64,000 nt of DNA from CAYRYU01 sp964428355 (GTDB lineage: Bacteria; Muiribacteriota; Ozemobacteria; Ozemobacterales; Ozemobacteraceae). Of this stretch, positions 40,457 to 48,556 are shown piece by piece (within the stretch, counting starts at the first letter, position 1; each line of letters begins with the position of its first letter). The notes under the pieces were generated by a model. That model had not been told where the DNA came from, did not search any database, and was given only the letters and a program-made list of their open reading frames with translations. Location: the NCBI GenBank assembly GCA_964428355.1, contig CAYRYU010000018.1:17520-81519 (forward strand), in the 5' to 3' direction. Position numbers and translations under genes: made by a program.

Positions 40457-42643
40457 ATGAAAGTAGAGATCATTCCACTTCCGCGAGGGGGTACGCTGGT
40501 AAAGGCTCCTTCCGGAGTGCTTCAAATCGGTGCAGCGCCCGAAACGATCAAGGACACCCTCGACCTGATCGGGGAAGTTCCCGACACTTTCGTTCTGCCC
40601 ACCAAGCTTTTCAGTACCGAACGGGGTGTTTCACTTGCCGACATCGAGTTTCCGGCGTATTACAATTTTTTCCTCAAGAATCGCTGTATCAAGGTCATCG
40701 GACAGACCCACCAACTTGAAACCATCATGGGGGTACTCAAGGAAGCGGTTCTCGGCCCTGAAGTGGTACAACTTTCCCGTGATTATCCCTACGGGGTCAA
40801 CCGTGAACTCATTCCAGACCTGAAATCGGAAATGGATTTCCTGAGGGCTCGAGATCCCTCAGGGCTCAGGAAAATGGAGTTGACCGACATAGTCCAGGGA
40901 ATCCCCTGGGGGCCAACCAATCGGGTGCCCTTTGGGGGGCTTGCGCTCGAGCGGACGAACAAGAACATGCTCCGGGTGGTGGAGGGTGCCGAGGTTCTGG
41001 CGGAAGTGCCGCTCGATATCACTTTTGGCCAGGGCCGGACATTTCCCGATCGCCACAAGCCTTTCGAGCCCCCTCTTTTCGGAGTGACGGTAATCGGTTC
41101 CGGCTCCGGATTCGACCCCAAGGAGATGACCAGCGGCTTCATAGTCTGGGTCAACAGGCGGGGAATCCTGATAGATCCGCCCGTCGATTCCACGCACTGG
41201 ATGAAGGCGATGGACATCAACCCACGTCTCATCGATGATTGTATCCTGACCCACTGCCATGCCGACCATGATTCGGGAATTCTCCAGAAACTCCTTGAAG
41301 AGAAGAAGATCAACCTCTATACCACCGAAACGGTCCTGGAGAGCTTCGTCCGGAAATACCAGGCTCTGACCGGGCTTTCCCACAAGTCCTTCATGGGGCT
41401 GTTTCACTTCCATCCCGTGACGGTGGGTGTTCCCATCCGGATCAACTGCGGCGAGTTCCGGTTCTTCTACACCCTTCACTCCGTTCCGACAATGGGTTTC
41501 GAAGTGTATTTCCAGGGCAAGAGTTTCGTCTATTCATCCGATTCCCTTTATGATCCCCCAACCGTCCGGAAGTTGTACGACATGGGAATCATCAACCGGT
41601 ACAGGATGATCGAGCTGGTCAACTTCCCATGGCACCACAGCGTCATTTTCCACGAAGCGGGAATTCCACCCATCCACACTCCCATCAAGAACCTCGTGGA
41701 GCTTCCCGATGCCGTTCAGGAACGCCTTTACCTGATCCATGTCTCACAGCGGAGCATTCCCCCCGGGTCCCACCTCCGGAAAGCGGCGGGGGGGCCCGAC
41801 GAAACGATCGTCATTCCGGTTTCCCCGCCCTCGAGCAACGAAGCGTTGGAGTATCTCGACGTTCTCAACCACATCGACCTTTTCTCCGAGCTTCCCATCG
41901 AGAAGGCCAGGGAGTTTTTGACCCTGGTGAAGGTGGAGCGGTTCAAGGTGGGTGACGTGATCATCAAGAAGGGAACGGTCGGCGATCGTTTTTTCATGAT
42001 CGTCAATGGCCGTGCCACCGTCCTGCGGGACGGGGAAGTGATCAAGATCTATTCGAACAACGATTACATCGGGGAAACCTCGATGATCCTGAATGCTCCC
42101 CGAAATGCCGATGTCATCACCGAAACCGACCTCAAGGTCCTGGTGATGGACAAATACGATTTCCTTTATTTCATCCGGGGTTCCGAGATCGCAAGGCACA
42201 TGAAGGTCATTGCCGAGAACCGGGAGCACAACACCTGGGCTCTCTTCGATGACAGCCCGCTCCTGCGGGGCCTCTCCCCAACCCAGAGAACCCAACTCCA
42301 GGGGATCATGTCGCGCCAGGAGATCCCCGCAGGGAAAACTTTCGCCCGGGAAATGACCGAGCGCGACAACTTCCACATCCTCGATTCCGGAAAGGTCAAG
42401 GTGCAACGCCGGGGCAAGGATCTTTTTCAGGCCGCTCGGGGAACCCTGTTCGCCAAGATCTTCACTTCCGCCATGCGGGGAAAACACCGTTTCTCGCTGA
42501 TTTCCGCTACCCCCCTGGTCCTTTACTCGATCGATATCCTTGAGTTCTACCGTTTCCTGGAAAGGAACCCGGGGATCTTCCTCCTTCTCAGGCAGTCGCG
42601 GATCAGGGACCAGATCGTCAGGGTTCCCGAGGAGGGGGAATAG
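40457..42643 (+). CDS. Metallo-beta-lactamase-fold protein with two cNMP-binding domains
   Basis: 728 residues. The N-terminal two-thirds is an MBL hydrolase with the metal motif HCHADH (H266, H268, D270, H271). It is followed by a CRP-type cyclic-nucleotide-binding domain (about residues 480-600, FKVGDVIIKKGTVGDRFFMIVNGRATVLRDGE, then NDYIGETSMI) and a more divergent second one (IPAGKTFAREMTERDNFHILDSGKVKV). A similar layout occurs in proteins annotated as class II-like phosphodiesterases. Because cyclase genes lie nearby, it could hydrolyse or respond to cyclic nucleotides. The reaction is not known. Confidence 0.8.
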   Translation: MKVEIIPLPRGGTLVKAPSGVLQIGAAPETIKDTLDLIGEVPDTFVLPTKLFSTERGVSLADIEFPAYYNFFLKNRCIKVIGQTHQLETIMGVLKEAVLGPEVVQLSRDYPYGVNRELIPDLKSEMDFLRARDPSGLRKMELTDIVQGIPWGPTNRVPFGGLALERTNKNMLRVVEGAEVLAEVPLDITFGQGRTFPDRHKPFEPPLFGVTVIGSGSGFDPKEMTSGFIVWVNRRGILIDPPVDSTHWMKAMDINPRLIDDCILTHCHADHDSGILQKLLEEKKINLYTTETVLESFVRKYQALTGLSHKSFMGLFHFHPVTVGVPIRINCGEFRFFYTLHSVPTMGFEVYFQGKSFVYSSDSLYDPPTVRKLYDMGIINRYRMIELVNFPWHHSVIFHEAGIPPIHTPIKNLVELPDAVQERLYLIHVSQRSIPPGSHLRKAAGGPDETIVIPVSPPSSNEALEYLDVLNHIDLFSELPIEKAREFLTLVKVERFKVGDVIIKKGTVGDRFFMIVNGRATVLRDGEVIKIYSNNDYIGETSMILNAPRNADVITETDLKVLVMDKYDFLYFIRGSEIARHMKVIAENREHNTWALFDDSPLLRGLSPTQRTQLQGIMSRQEIPAGKTFAREMTERDNFHILDSGKVKVQRRGKDLFQAARGTLFAKIFTSAMRGKHRFSLISATPLVLYSIDILEFYRFLERNPGIFLLLRQSRIRDQIVRVPEEGE

Positions 42644-42701
42644 GCCGCCCTCCGGGTGCGGCGCTTCCGGGCAGCTACCCGGATGAAGCACCATACAGGA
42701 T

Positions 42702-43646
42702 ATGATCGAAAAGTTTCAGGCGGCAATGATCGGTTTGGCCATCGGGGATGCCCTGGCTGCGCCGATCGAAGATGTCATTCGCACTTCCGAGGAGTTGCAG
42801 CCTCCCGTAACGGAGTATATCAAGGCACTGCCTTCGCATCCGCTCAACCACCTCCATCCCGGTCAGTTCTCCGATGAAACCCAGACCACCCTTGTCGTTG
42901 CGGAAAGCCTCGTGGAAGCCAAAGGCTTCGACATCGAGAACTTGGTTCACCATTTCGTGGACTGGTACCAGGGTCAGAAGTTGCGCTCCGCGTGGCGGTT
43001 TCCGGGAAACACCCTGATGAAAGCCTGCCAGAAGCTCGCCTCGGGCACCCACTGGACCCAAAGCGGTTTTCCTTCGGCCGGGGTCAACGCCGTCGTCCGG
43101 ACGATCCCCCTCAGCCTTGCTTTCTGGCGAACTCCGCAGGTATTGAAGGATGCCCTGGAAAAGTCCTGTCGGATGACGCACACCGATTCCCGGGTTCTTG
43201 CCTGCGCTCAGGTTCTTGCCGGTGCGGTCAAGATGGGTCTCGAAGGTACCGAGCCGCAAGCCGATCTGATGGTCAACATGGCCATGGAACGCGCACAGGT
43301 TTACTCGCCCGACATCGTTCGCCGCTTGGGAATCCTTCGCGACGTGATCAAGTTGGAACCCGGCCCCGCACTTGCCCAGCTGGGAACCACCGGTTTCTGC
43401 ATGGAATCCGTTCTGGCCGCGACCTACTGGCTCTTCCGGTGCCCGAGGAAGTTCGACGATCTGGTCATCGGCGCCGCCAACTCCGGGGGCGATTCCGACG
43501 CGATCGCCGGGGTTGCAGGGGCTCTATATGGGGCTTTCTACGGTCTCTCCGGGATTTCGGACAGATGGCTCCGTGACCTCGAGGACCTCCCCAGGCTCAA
43601 GCAGATCGGGTGCGACCTATACCGCCTGTCAGGAACCGCCAGGTAG
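42702..43646 (+). CDS. ADP-ribosylglycohydrolase-family protein
   Basis: 314 residues. GLAIGDALAAPIED at the start, FSDETQTTL (family form TDDTxMT) in the middle and GGDSDAIAGVAGALYGAFYG near the end are the family's magnesium-binding motifs. Such enzymes remove ADP-ribose from proteins or act on related bonds. The usual second Asp of the first motif is a Glu here (SDET), so activity is likely but not certain. Neighbours give no functional link. Confidence 0.85.
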   Translation: MIEKFQAAMIGLAIGDALAAPIEDVIRTSEELQPPVTEYIKALPSHPLNHLHPGQFSDETQTTLVVAESLVEAKGFDIENLVHHFVDWYQGQKLRSAWRFPGNTLMKACQKLASGTHWTQSGFPSAGVNAVVRTIPLSLAFWRTPQVLKDALEKSCRMTHTDSRVLACAQVLAGAVKMGLEGTEPQADLMVNMAMERAQVYSPDIVRRLGILRDVIKLEPGPALAQLGTTGFCMESVLAATYWLFRCPRKFDDLVIGAANSGGDSDAIAGVAGALYGAFYGLSGISDRWLRDLEDLPRLKQIGCDLYRLSGTAR

Positions 43647-43668
43647 AAGTTCCTGAAAGAATGAATCC

Positions 43669-44637
43669 ATGACCCTTTCCAAGTTGACCCACCTCGACGC
43701 GAATGGGCGCCTGACCATGGTCGACGTGGGTGAAAAGACCGTTTCCGCAAGACGGGCCATCGCCCTGGGAAGCCTTTTCGCCGGCGAAACGGCCTTGGAG
43801 CTGCTTCGAAAAGGGGAACTGGCGAAAGGGGATGCCTGGAGCGCAACCCGCGTTGCCGCGATATTGGCTGCCAAACGGACTTCCGATCTCATTCCGCTCA
43901 CCCATCCCCTCAGGCTCGATGCGGTCCACGTCCACCTTTTCCCTTGGGGGAAATCCAGGGTGGGGGCTCTTGTCGAAGCCCTGGCCCACGACCGGACGGG
44001 GGTGGAAATGGAGGCCATGACGGGGGTTTCCGTTGCCCTCTTGAACCTGTATGACATGGTCAAGGCCGTTTCGAAAGGTGCCGTCATCGAGGGAGTCAGG
44101 TTGCTGGCGAAATCAGGTGGGAAAAGCGGTTCGTGGCTTGCGGCGGGGGTGACAGAGGGGCGGGTCGAGAAACTCGCTCTGAGTGAATCCAAAGGAACCC
44201 CGAAGACTCCGGTCGATTCGGCCGTGGTCAGATCCGATCACGGTCTAGAGGGGGATGCCCATGCCGGAGATTGGCACAGGCAGGTTTCCCTGCTTGGAGT
44301 CGAGAGCATAGCCAAGATGAAGAACAAAGGGCTGGATGTGGACTTCGGGTCTTTTGCCGAGAACGTGGCCGTTTCCGGGATCACGCTTTTCGAACTTCCG
44401 CTTGGGACCCTTTTGTTTTGCGGTTCCGGGGTCATTCTCGAGGTCTCCCAGATCGGAAAGGAATGCCATTCCCGGTGCGCGGTGTACCACCGCGCCGGTG
44501 ACTGCGTAATGCCGCGGGAAGGCATTTTCGCGAAGGTCCTGTCTGGCGGGGCCGTTAAATCCGGCGATCCGGTCCTTGCGGTCCGGATCGAAGAACCCCG
44601 GGCACCGGAAGCTCCTTCAGGGTTTCCGCAAACTTGA
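43669..44637 (+). CDS. MoaC-MOSC fusion protein
   Basis: 322 residues. The first 155 or so are MoaC, cyclic pyranopterin monophosphate synthase, which makes the molybdenum cofactor intermediate from the MoaA product. Conserved pieces are MVDVGEKTVSARRA, KRTSDLIPLTHPL and GVEMEAMTGVSVALLNLYDM. The last 160 or so are a MOSC domain (SDHGLEGDAHAG, ESIAKM, SFAENVAVSG, a Cys-containing SRCAVYH). MOSC proteins carry sulfur or bind the cofactor. The two lie in one frame with no stop or linker gap. Confidence 0.88.
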   Translation: MTLSKLTHLDANGRLTMVDVGEKTVSARRAIALGSLFAGETALELLRKGELAKGDAWSATRVAAILAAKRTSDLIPLTHPLRLDAVHVHLFPWGKSRVGALVEALAHDRTGVEMEAMTGVSVALLNLYDMVKAVSKGAVIEGVRLLAKSGGKSGSWLAAGVTEGRVEKLALSESKGTPKTPVDSAVVRSDHGLEGDAHAGDWHRQVSLLGVESIAKMKNKGLDVDFGSFAENVAVSGITLFELPLGTLLFCGSGVILEVSQIGKECHSRCAVYHRAGDCVMPREGIFAKVLSGGAVKSGDPVLAVRIEEPRAPEAPSGFPQT

Positions 44638-44682
44638 ACCAGGGCGGCTTTTCTGCCCCGGTTTCGGGCAGGTGACTTCCCG

Positions 44683-47046
44683 GTGACGGCAGTTCCAGGA
44701 TCTTCATCGCCAGGGAATGTGATCGGGGAAATCCTTCCCATTTTCACGTCCTTTCTATTGGTCGGAATGATGGCGGCGGATCTTTTCCCAGGGGCTCCCG
44801 GAAGCCTCTTTCTGCTCGCATCGATGGTGTGCCTCGCCTCGGCCTTCCTTTTCGTCATTCCCAACCGGATTGGCTGGGTGCCTCTTCTTTCCGGAGTGTT
44901 TTTCTGCGGGATGTTCATCCATGCGGTTCGCGAGGTCCCTCAATTTCCCAGATCCGTTATGGAAACTTTCCACGAGACGTCGGGTGTGCTGACCGGGACC
45001 TTCACAGGCGAGTTTCGCTACCGGAAAAGGGGTGGGGTCGCTTTCCAGATGGAGGAGGTCGAGTATTCCTTCGCCTCACAGACGGTTTTGTTGCCCTGGA
45101 CGGTCAGGTGCGAAGTCGAAGATCCGGCCCTGCTCCCCGAACCCGGACAGACATATATCGCGACGGGGAGCATGAAAGTCTTCCGGAACCGGAAGTCACC
45201 ATCTTTCAAATGCCCGAAAGCGGAGATTTCCCCTCGGAGTTTCATCGGAAACCGGATGATCGCTTCTGTACAAAGAGCCGTCCGGGACGGGATGGGAAGC
45301 TTTCTTTCCGACCGTCACCAGGCCCTCATGCTGGGGTTTCTTTTGGGTGACACATCCAAGCTGGGGCTGGACGATCGTTTCCTTTTTCGCGAAACGGGAA
45401 TTACCCACCTTCTTGCGGTTTCAGGCCAACATGTGCTCGTCCTCGCGGTTTTCCTGCTCGCGGTTCTTACCTGGATGGGGGTCCCCTCGATGTCCAGGGC
45501 GATCTTGACGATCGGTTTCCTGACTTTCTTTGCATTCTTGACGGCTGGTCAGCCTTCCGTCTGGCGGGCCTTGATCATGTACATCGCGGGAGTCGCCATC
45601 CTGCATCTGGAGGTCGATCCGGGGCCCGTCCGGCCGATGGCGGCCACTGCCCTCATCATCCTTCTCTTTCGGCCCGCATTCCTTCATCACATCGGGTTCC
45701 AGATGAGCTTTGCCGCAATCCTTGGGATCGTTTTCGGGCGGCCTCCCATCGAGCGTTTTTTTTGCAGCCTCAGGGTGCCGCTGGTTCTATCCAGATATCT
45801 GGCGGTTTCGGTCGGGGCCAATCTTGGAACGATTCCCCTTGCCGCGTATCACTTCGGTTACGTCCCAGTGGTCTCATTTCTCGTGAACCCTCTCGTGGTC
45901 TGGACCTTCGAGATCATCCTTCCCATGGGCCTTCTGCTTGCCGTCATCGGAAGCCTTTGGTTCTCGGGGGGGGTCCTCATCGGAGCCTGCCTTTCGCTGA
46001 TCCTTGACGCTTTCCTCAAGGTTGTGGGACTTTGCTCATCGATCCCGGGGTCCGTCTGGGACACAGGTCAAATCCCCGCTTTCGCGGCTGCCGCCGCGTA
46101 CGGTCTCATGTTCTTTCTTGTCACTCGCCGAAAGGATGGAACTGGGGCTGAGAAAGCGGTTTCTGGCCTTGTTTCCGGTGCCGAGCCCCACGATGGGGCG
46201 AATGTTCCCGAAAAGCCGGGATGGCGCAGTCCCGGAGGGCACGAGCCCCACGATGGGGCGAATGTGTCCGAAAAGCCAGGATGGCGCAGTCCCGGAGGGC
46301 ACCACCGTCGCGGCTCTTCCGCACCGGTGGATGAGGGCTCCAAAGGCGGAAGACCTGGGAAGACTGCATCGGGGGGGGCTGGAACCCCGGGAGAGATTGG
46401 GCGGTTTTCCGTCCAGGGAAACGGTGAAGTATCGGCAACCAACATTCCTTCCACGGGGACCTTCATCGTGGATCCTTTCGGAGACCAGGAGAGAATCTCC
46501 CTTCTCGAACGCCATCTGGCGGTCATCCCCGCCCGGTCCCTGGTTTCCAGGGGGAACCGCGAGGCGGTCGTTTTCCCCCTTCAAAAGCTGACTCTCGAAG
46601 GGCAGAATCTCTTTCACAGGGTGGACGACCTCTCGCGGGAAGTCCTCAAGAGCAAGCCAGAACGACTTGTTCAGGCTCAGGTGTTTTGCCTGGCGATGCT
46701 TGCCGCAGAGATCCTTGGAAAAGTGCCTGGGAGGTTGGAACCTCCCCCCGAGCCGGGGGAGATAACGTCACCTTTCAAGGTCCGTAACCGCCATCTGGCT
46801 CTGGCACTAGCGGGGGATGCCTTTTTCCGATCCTCCCTCGTCAAACGGGCTCGTGATCCGAAGCTTGCGGCGCTTCTTACGGACTGCTCCTTGTCACATT
46901 CGAAGGGCAGGGAGCTGATTGCCAGATTCATGGGGGCGGAGCCCGCAAAGATGCTCGAAGAGCATTTCGCGAATCGTCGAAAAGTTCTCGAACTTTGCCG
47001 GGGGCTTGTTTGGGTTTCGGCTTCCCCTGCCGGAGAAGGGGAATGA
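44683..47046 (+). CDS. ComEC-like DNA uptake channel lacking the usual MBL domain
   Basis: 787 residues from a GTG start. The N-terminal region has membrane helices and an OB-like domain, followed by the Competence domain: LLGDTSKLGLDDRFLFRETG, THLLAVSGQHVLVLAVFLLAV, and further helices to about residue 480. ComEC carries single-stranded DNA across the inner membrane. After the last helix, two 60-bp units (46183-46302) encode EPHDGANV-x-EKPGWRSPGGH twice. The remaining 245 residues are helical and match no MBL motif, so the usual C-terminal nuclease-like domain is absent. Pilus ATPases and SSB in the window fit a competence role. Confidence 0.8.
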   Translation: MTAVPGSSSPGNVIGEILPIFTSFLLVGMMAADLFPGAPGSLFLLASMVCLASAFLFVIPNRIGWVPLLSGVFFCGMFIHAVREVPQFPRSVMETFHETSGVLTGTFTGEFRYRKRGGVAFQMEEVEYSFASQTVLLPWTVRCEVEDPALLPEPGQTYIATGSMKVFRNRKSPSFKCPKAEISPRSFIGNRMIASVQRAVRDGMGSFLSDRHQALMLGFLLGDTSKLGLDDRFLFRETGITHLLAVSGQHVLVLAVFLLAVLTWMGVPSMSRAILTIGFLTFFAFLTAGQPSVWRALIMYIAGVAILHLEVDPGPVRPMAATALIILLFRPAFLHHIGFQMSFAAILGIVFGRPPIERFFCSLRVPLVLSRYLAVSVGANLGTIPLAAYHFGYVPVVSFLVNPLVVWTFEIILPMGLLLAVIGSLWFSGGVLIGACLSLILDAFLKVVGLCSSIPGSVWDTGQIPAFAAAAAYGLMFFLVTRRKDGTGAEKAVSGLVSGAEPHDGANVPEKPGWRSPGGHEPHDGANVSEKPGWRSPGGHHRRGSSAPVDEGSKGGRPGKTASGGAGTPGEIGRFSVQGNGEVSATNIPSTGTFIVDPFGDQERISLLERHLAVIPARSLVSRGNREAVVFPLQKLTLEGQNLFHRVDDLSREVLKSKPERLVQAQVFCLAMLAAEILGKVPGRLEPPPEPGEITSPFKVRNRHLALALAGDAFFRSSLVKRARDPKLAALLTDCSLSHSKGRELIARFMGAEPAKMLEEHFANRRKVLELCRGLVWVSASPAGEGE
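46183..46302 (+). repeat. Two 60-bp direct repeats inside the ComEC-like gene
   Basis: Unit 1 is 46183-46242 and unit 2 is 46243-46302; they differ at only a few bases. Each begins with the palindrome GCCCCACGATGGGGC and carries CGAATGTTCCCGAA or a variant. Both are in frame. They resemble the 39-bp element at 48620, 51535 and 61127 in layout. Confidence 0.85.
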
Positions 47047-47124
47047 ACTTCGACACTACAGCAAGGTTGCCTTGCAAGTCATTTTGCTTCAGACTCTGAA
47101 CTTTCCGAATTGGGGGGGAGCGTG

Positions 47125-47937
47125 ATGTCCGGGGAAAAGGTTGTTGTTCCTTCTTCAGGCTGGCGAATCGCCGTGGCCTTCACCACAGCGTTCTTTTTCG
47201 TGTTCTTTTTTCCCCAGCTTCCCAACGAACTCGAGTGGAGAATCGGGGTGGCGATGGGGGTGGCTCTTTCCTTCGGTTTGGGCATTTACGCGAAGTTTCG
47301 TGGGGATGTTCCGGTCGGGAAGTTCCTTGTCGAATGCGCCGCCGGAATCGGGGCCCTTCATTTCCTTGCCCTCTACACATCGTTTCCCCAGTGGCTGACC
47401 AGACCCCTCATGCTGCCGGAACCTCCGGGGAATGCCCAGGCCATCTTCGTTCTCGCTTCGGGTGTCACCCCCCACGGCGCTCCCAACTACAGCGGATTCC
47501 AGCGATTCATGAAGGGGTATTCACTTCTCAAGGCGGGAAGGGCACCAAAGATGTTCATCAGCACCGGGGATTACAGCAACAATGGATTCAGGGAGATAGG
47601 CTGGGTTTCCTCGTTGACGGCACTGCTCGGTATGGCAAGCGGATCCTGTGAAATCCTTGATGGGGCATTCACCACCCGGACGGAAGCCCTTGCGGCGGAG
47701 CGGATCCTCATCCCGCAAGGGATCCGGAGAATTCTTCTCGTGACCAGCGGTCCCCACATCTACCGTGGGACCCGGTGCTTCGAGAAAGTAGGCTTCGAGG
47801 TTTTGCCGGCTGCATCCCAAACTCCCGAAGCGGGGGGTGACTGCCTGGAAAATGGAATCGAACTCCTTCGCTATGTCATGCATGAATGGTGCGGGCTTCT
47901 TGTCTATCGGGCCCGGGGTCACATTTCGCTTTTTTGA
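47125..47937 (+). CDS. DUF218/YdcF-like membrane protein
   Basis: 270 residues from the ATG at 47125, with GGGGGGAG just before; GTG at 47122 is an alternative. Three membrane helices fill the first 100 residues. Then comes the DUF218 core: AIFVLASGVTPHG, FISTGDYSNN, TTRTEALAAERIL and LLVTSGPHIYRGTRCFEKVGF. DUF218 proteins (SanA/YdcF) are linked with envelope or lipid-carrier functions, but the reaction is unclear. It follows ComEC by 78 nt. Confidence 0.8.
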   Translation: MSGEKVVVPSSGWRIAVAFTTAFFFVFFFPQLPNELEWRIGVAMGVALSFGLGIYAKFRGDVPVGKFLVECAAGIGALHFLALYTSFPQWLTRPLMLPEPPGNAQAIFVLASGVTPHGAPNYSGFQRFMKGYSLLKAGRAPKMFISTGDYSNNGFREIGWVSSLTALLGMASGSCEILDGAFTTRTEALAAERILIPQGIRRILLVTSGPHIYRGTRCFEKVGFEVLPAASQTPEAGGDCLENGIELLRYVMHEWCGLLVYRARGHISLF

Positions 47938-48024
47938 AAAATCTTTTCCCCGATTCCCCCCTTCGGGCGATTACTTTTTGACCCTTGGAAAGAGGGCAAG
48001 CAATCAAACCGAAGGAGAATGGAA

Positions 48025-48411
48025 ATGATCACTCTCAACCGTATCTTCATTGCCGGATATCTCACCAGAGATCCCGAGAGCCGAAACACCCAGAGCGGGA
48101 TACCCGTCACGAAGTTCCCTGTCGCGGTGAACCGCTTCAAGAAGAACCCTGAAGGAGACGGCACCCCTGAAGCCGACTTCTTCGACGTAATCGTATGGAA
48201 CAATCTCGCGGTCAACTGCGGAAAGTTCCTCTCAAAGGGGCGCCCCGTTCTGGTCGAAGGCCATCTGCAGAACCGGCAGTTCGAGATCGAGGGTGGGAAA
48301 AAGCGGTTCGTCACTGAGATCATGGGTGAACGAGTCAGTTTCCTCCACCCGCCCGAAAAAAAGGAAGCTGGGTCCCCTTCCACCGAGGGCGGGGCTCCCC
48401 CCGAATTCTGA
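48025..48411 (+). CDS. ssb: Single-stranded DNA-binding protein
   Basis: 128 residues. The start at 48025 (ITLNRIFIAGYLTRDPESR) sits 7 nt after AAGGAG; the ATG at 48019 is too close. The OB fold is complete (FFDVIVWNNLAVNCGKFLSKG, VEGHLQNRQF). The C-terminal tail is short and ends GGAPPEF rather than the common DDDIPF. SSB coats single-stranded DNA in replication, repair and uptake. Confidence 0.9.
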   Translation: MITLNRIFIAGYLTRDPESRNTQSGIPVTKFPVAVNRFKKNPEGDGTPEADFFDVIVWNNLAVNCGKFLSKGRPVLVEGHLQNRQFEIEGGKKRFVTEIMGERVSFLHPPEKKEAGSPSTEGGAPPEF

Positions 48412-48556
48412 CCCTTTTCCCGGAGATTCCGGAGGCGAGGGTTTTGCAAGCCTTTTCCCCCGGGTTCAGGAATATGGGCGTCCCGGGCCATTGTTTCCCA
48501 CCCCTCTCGGGCAGGACATATCCCGCGACCTCTGGTAGAATCATCTCCGGCAGCCG

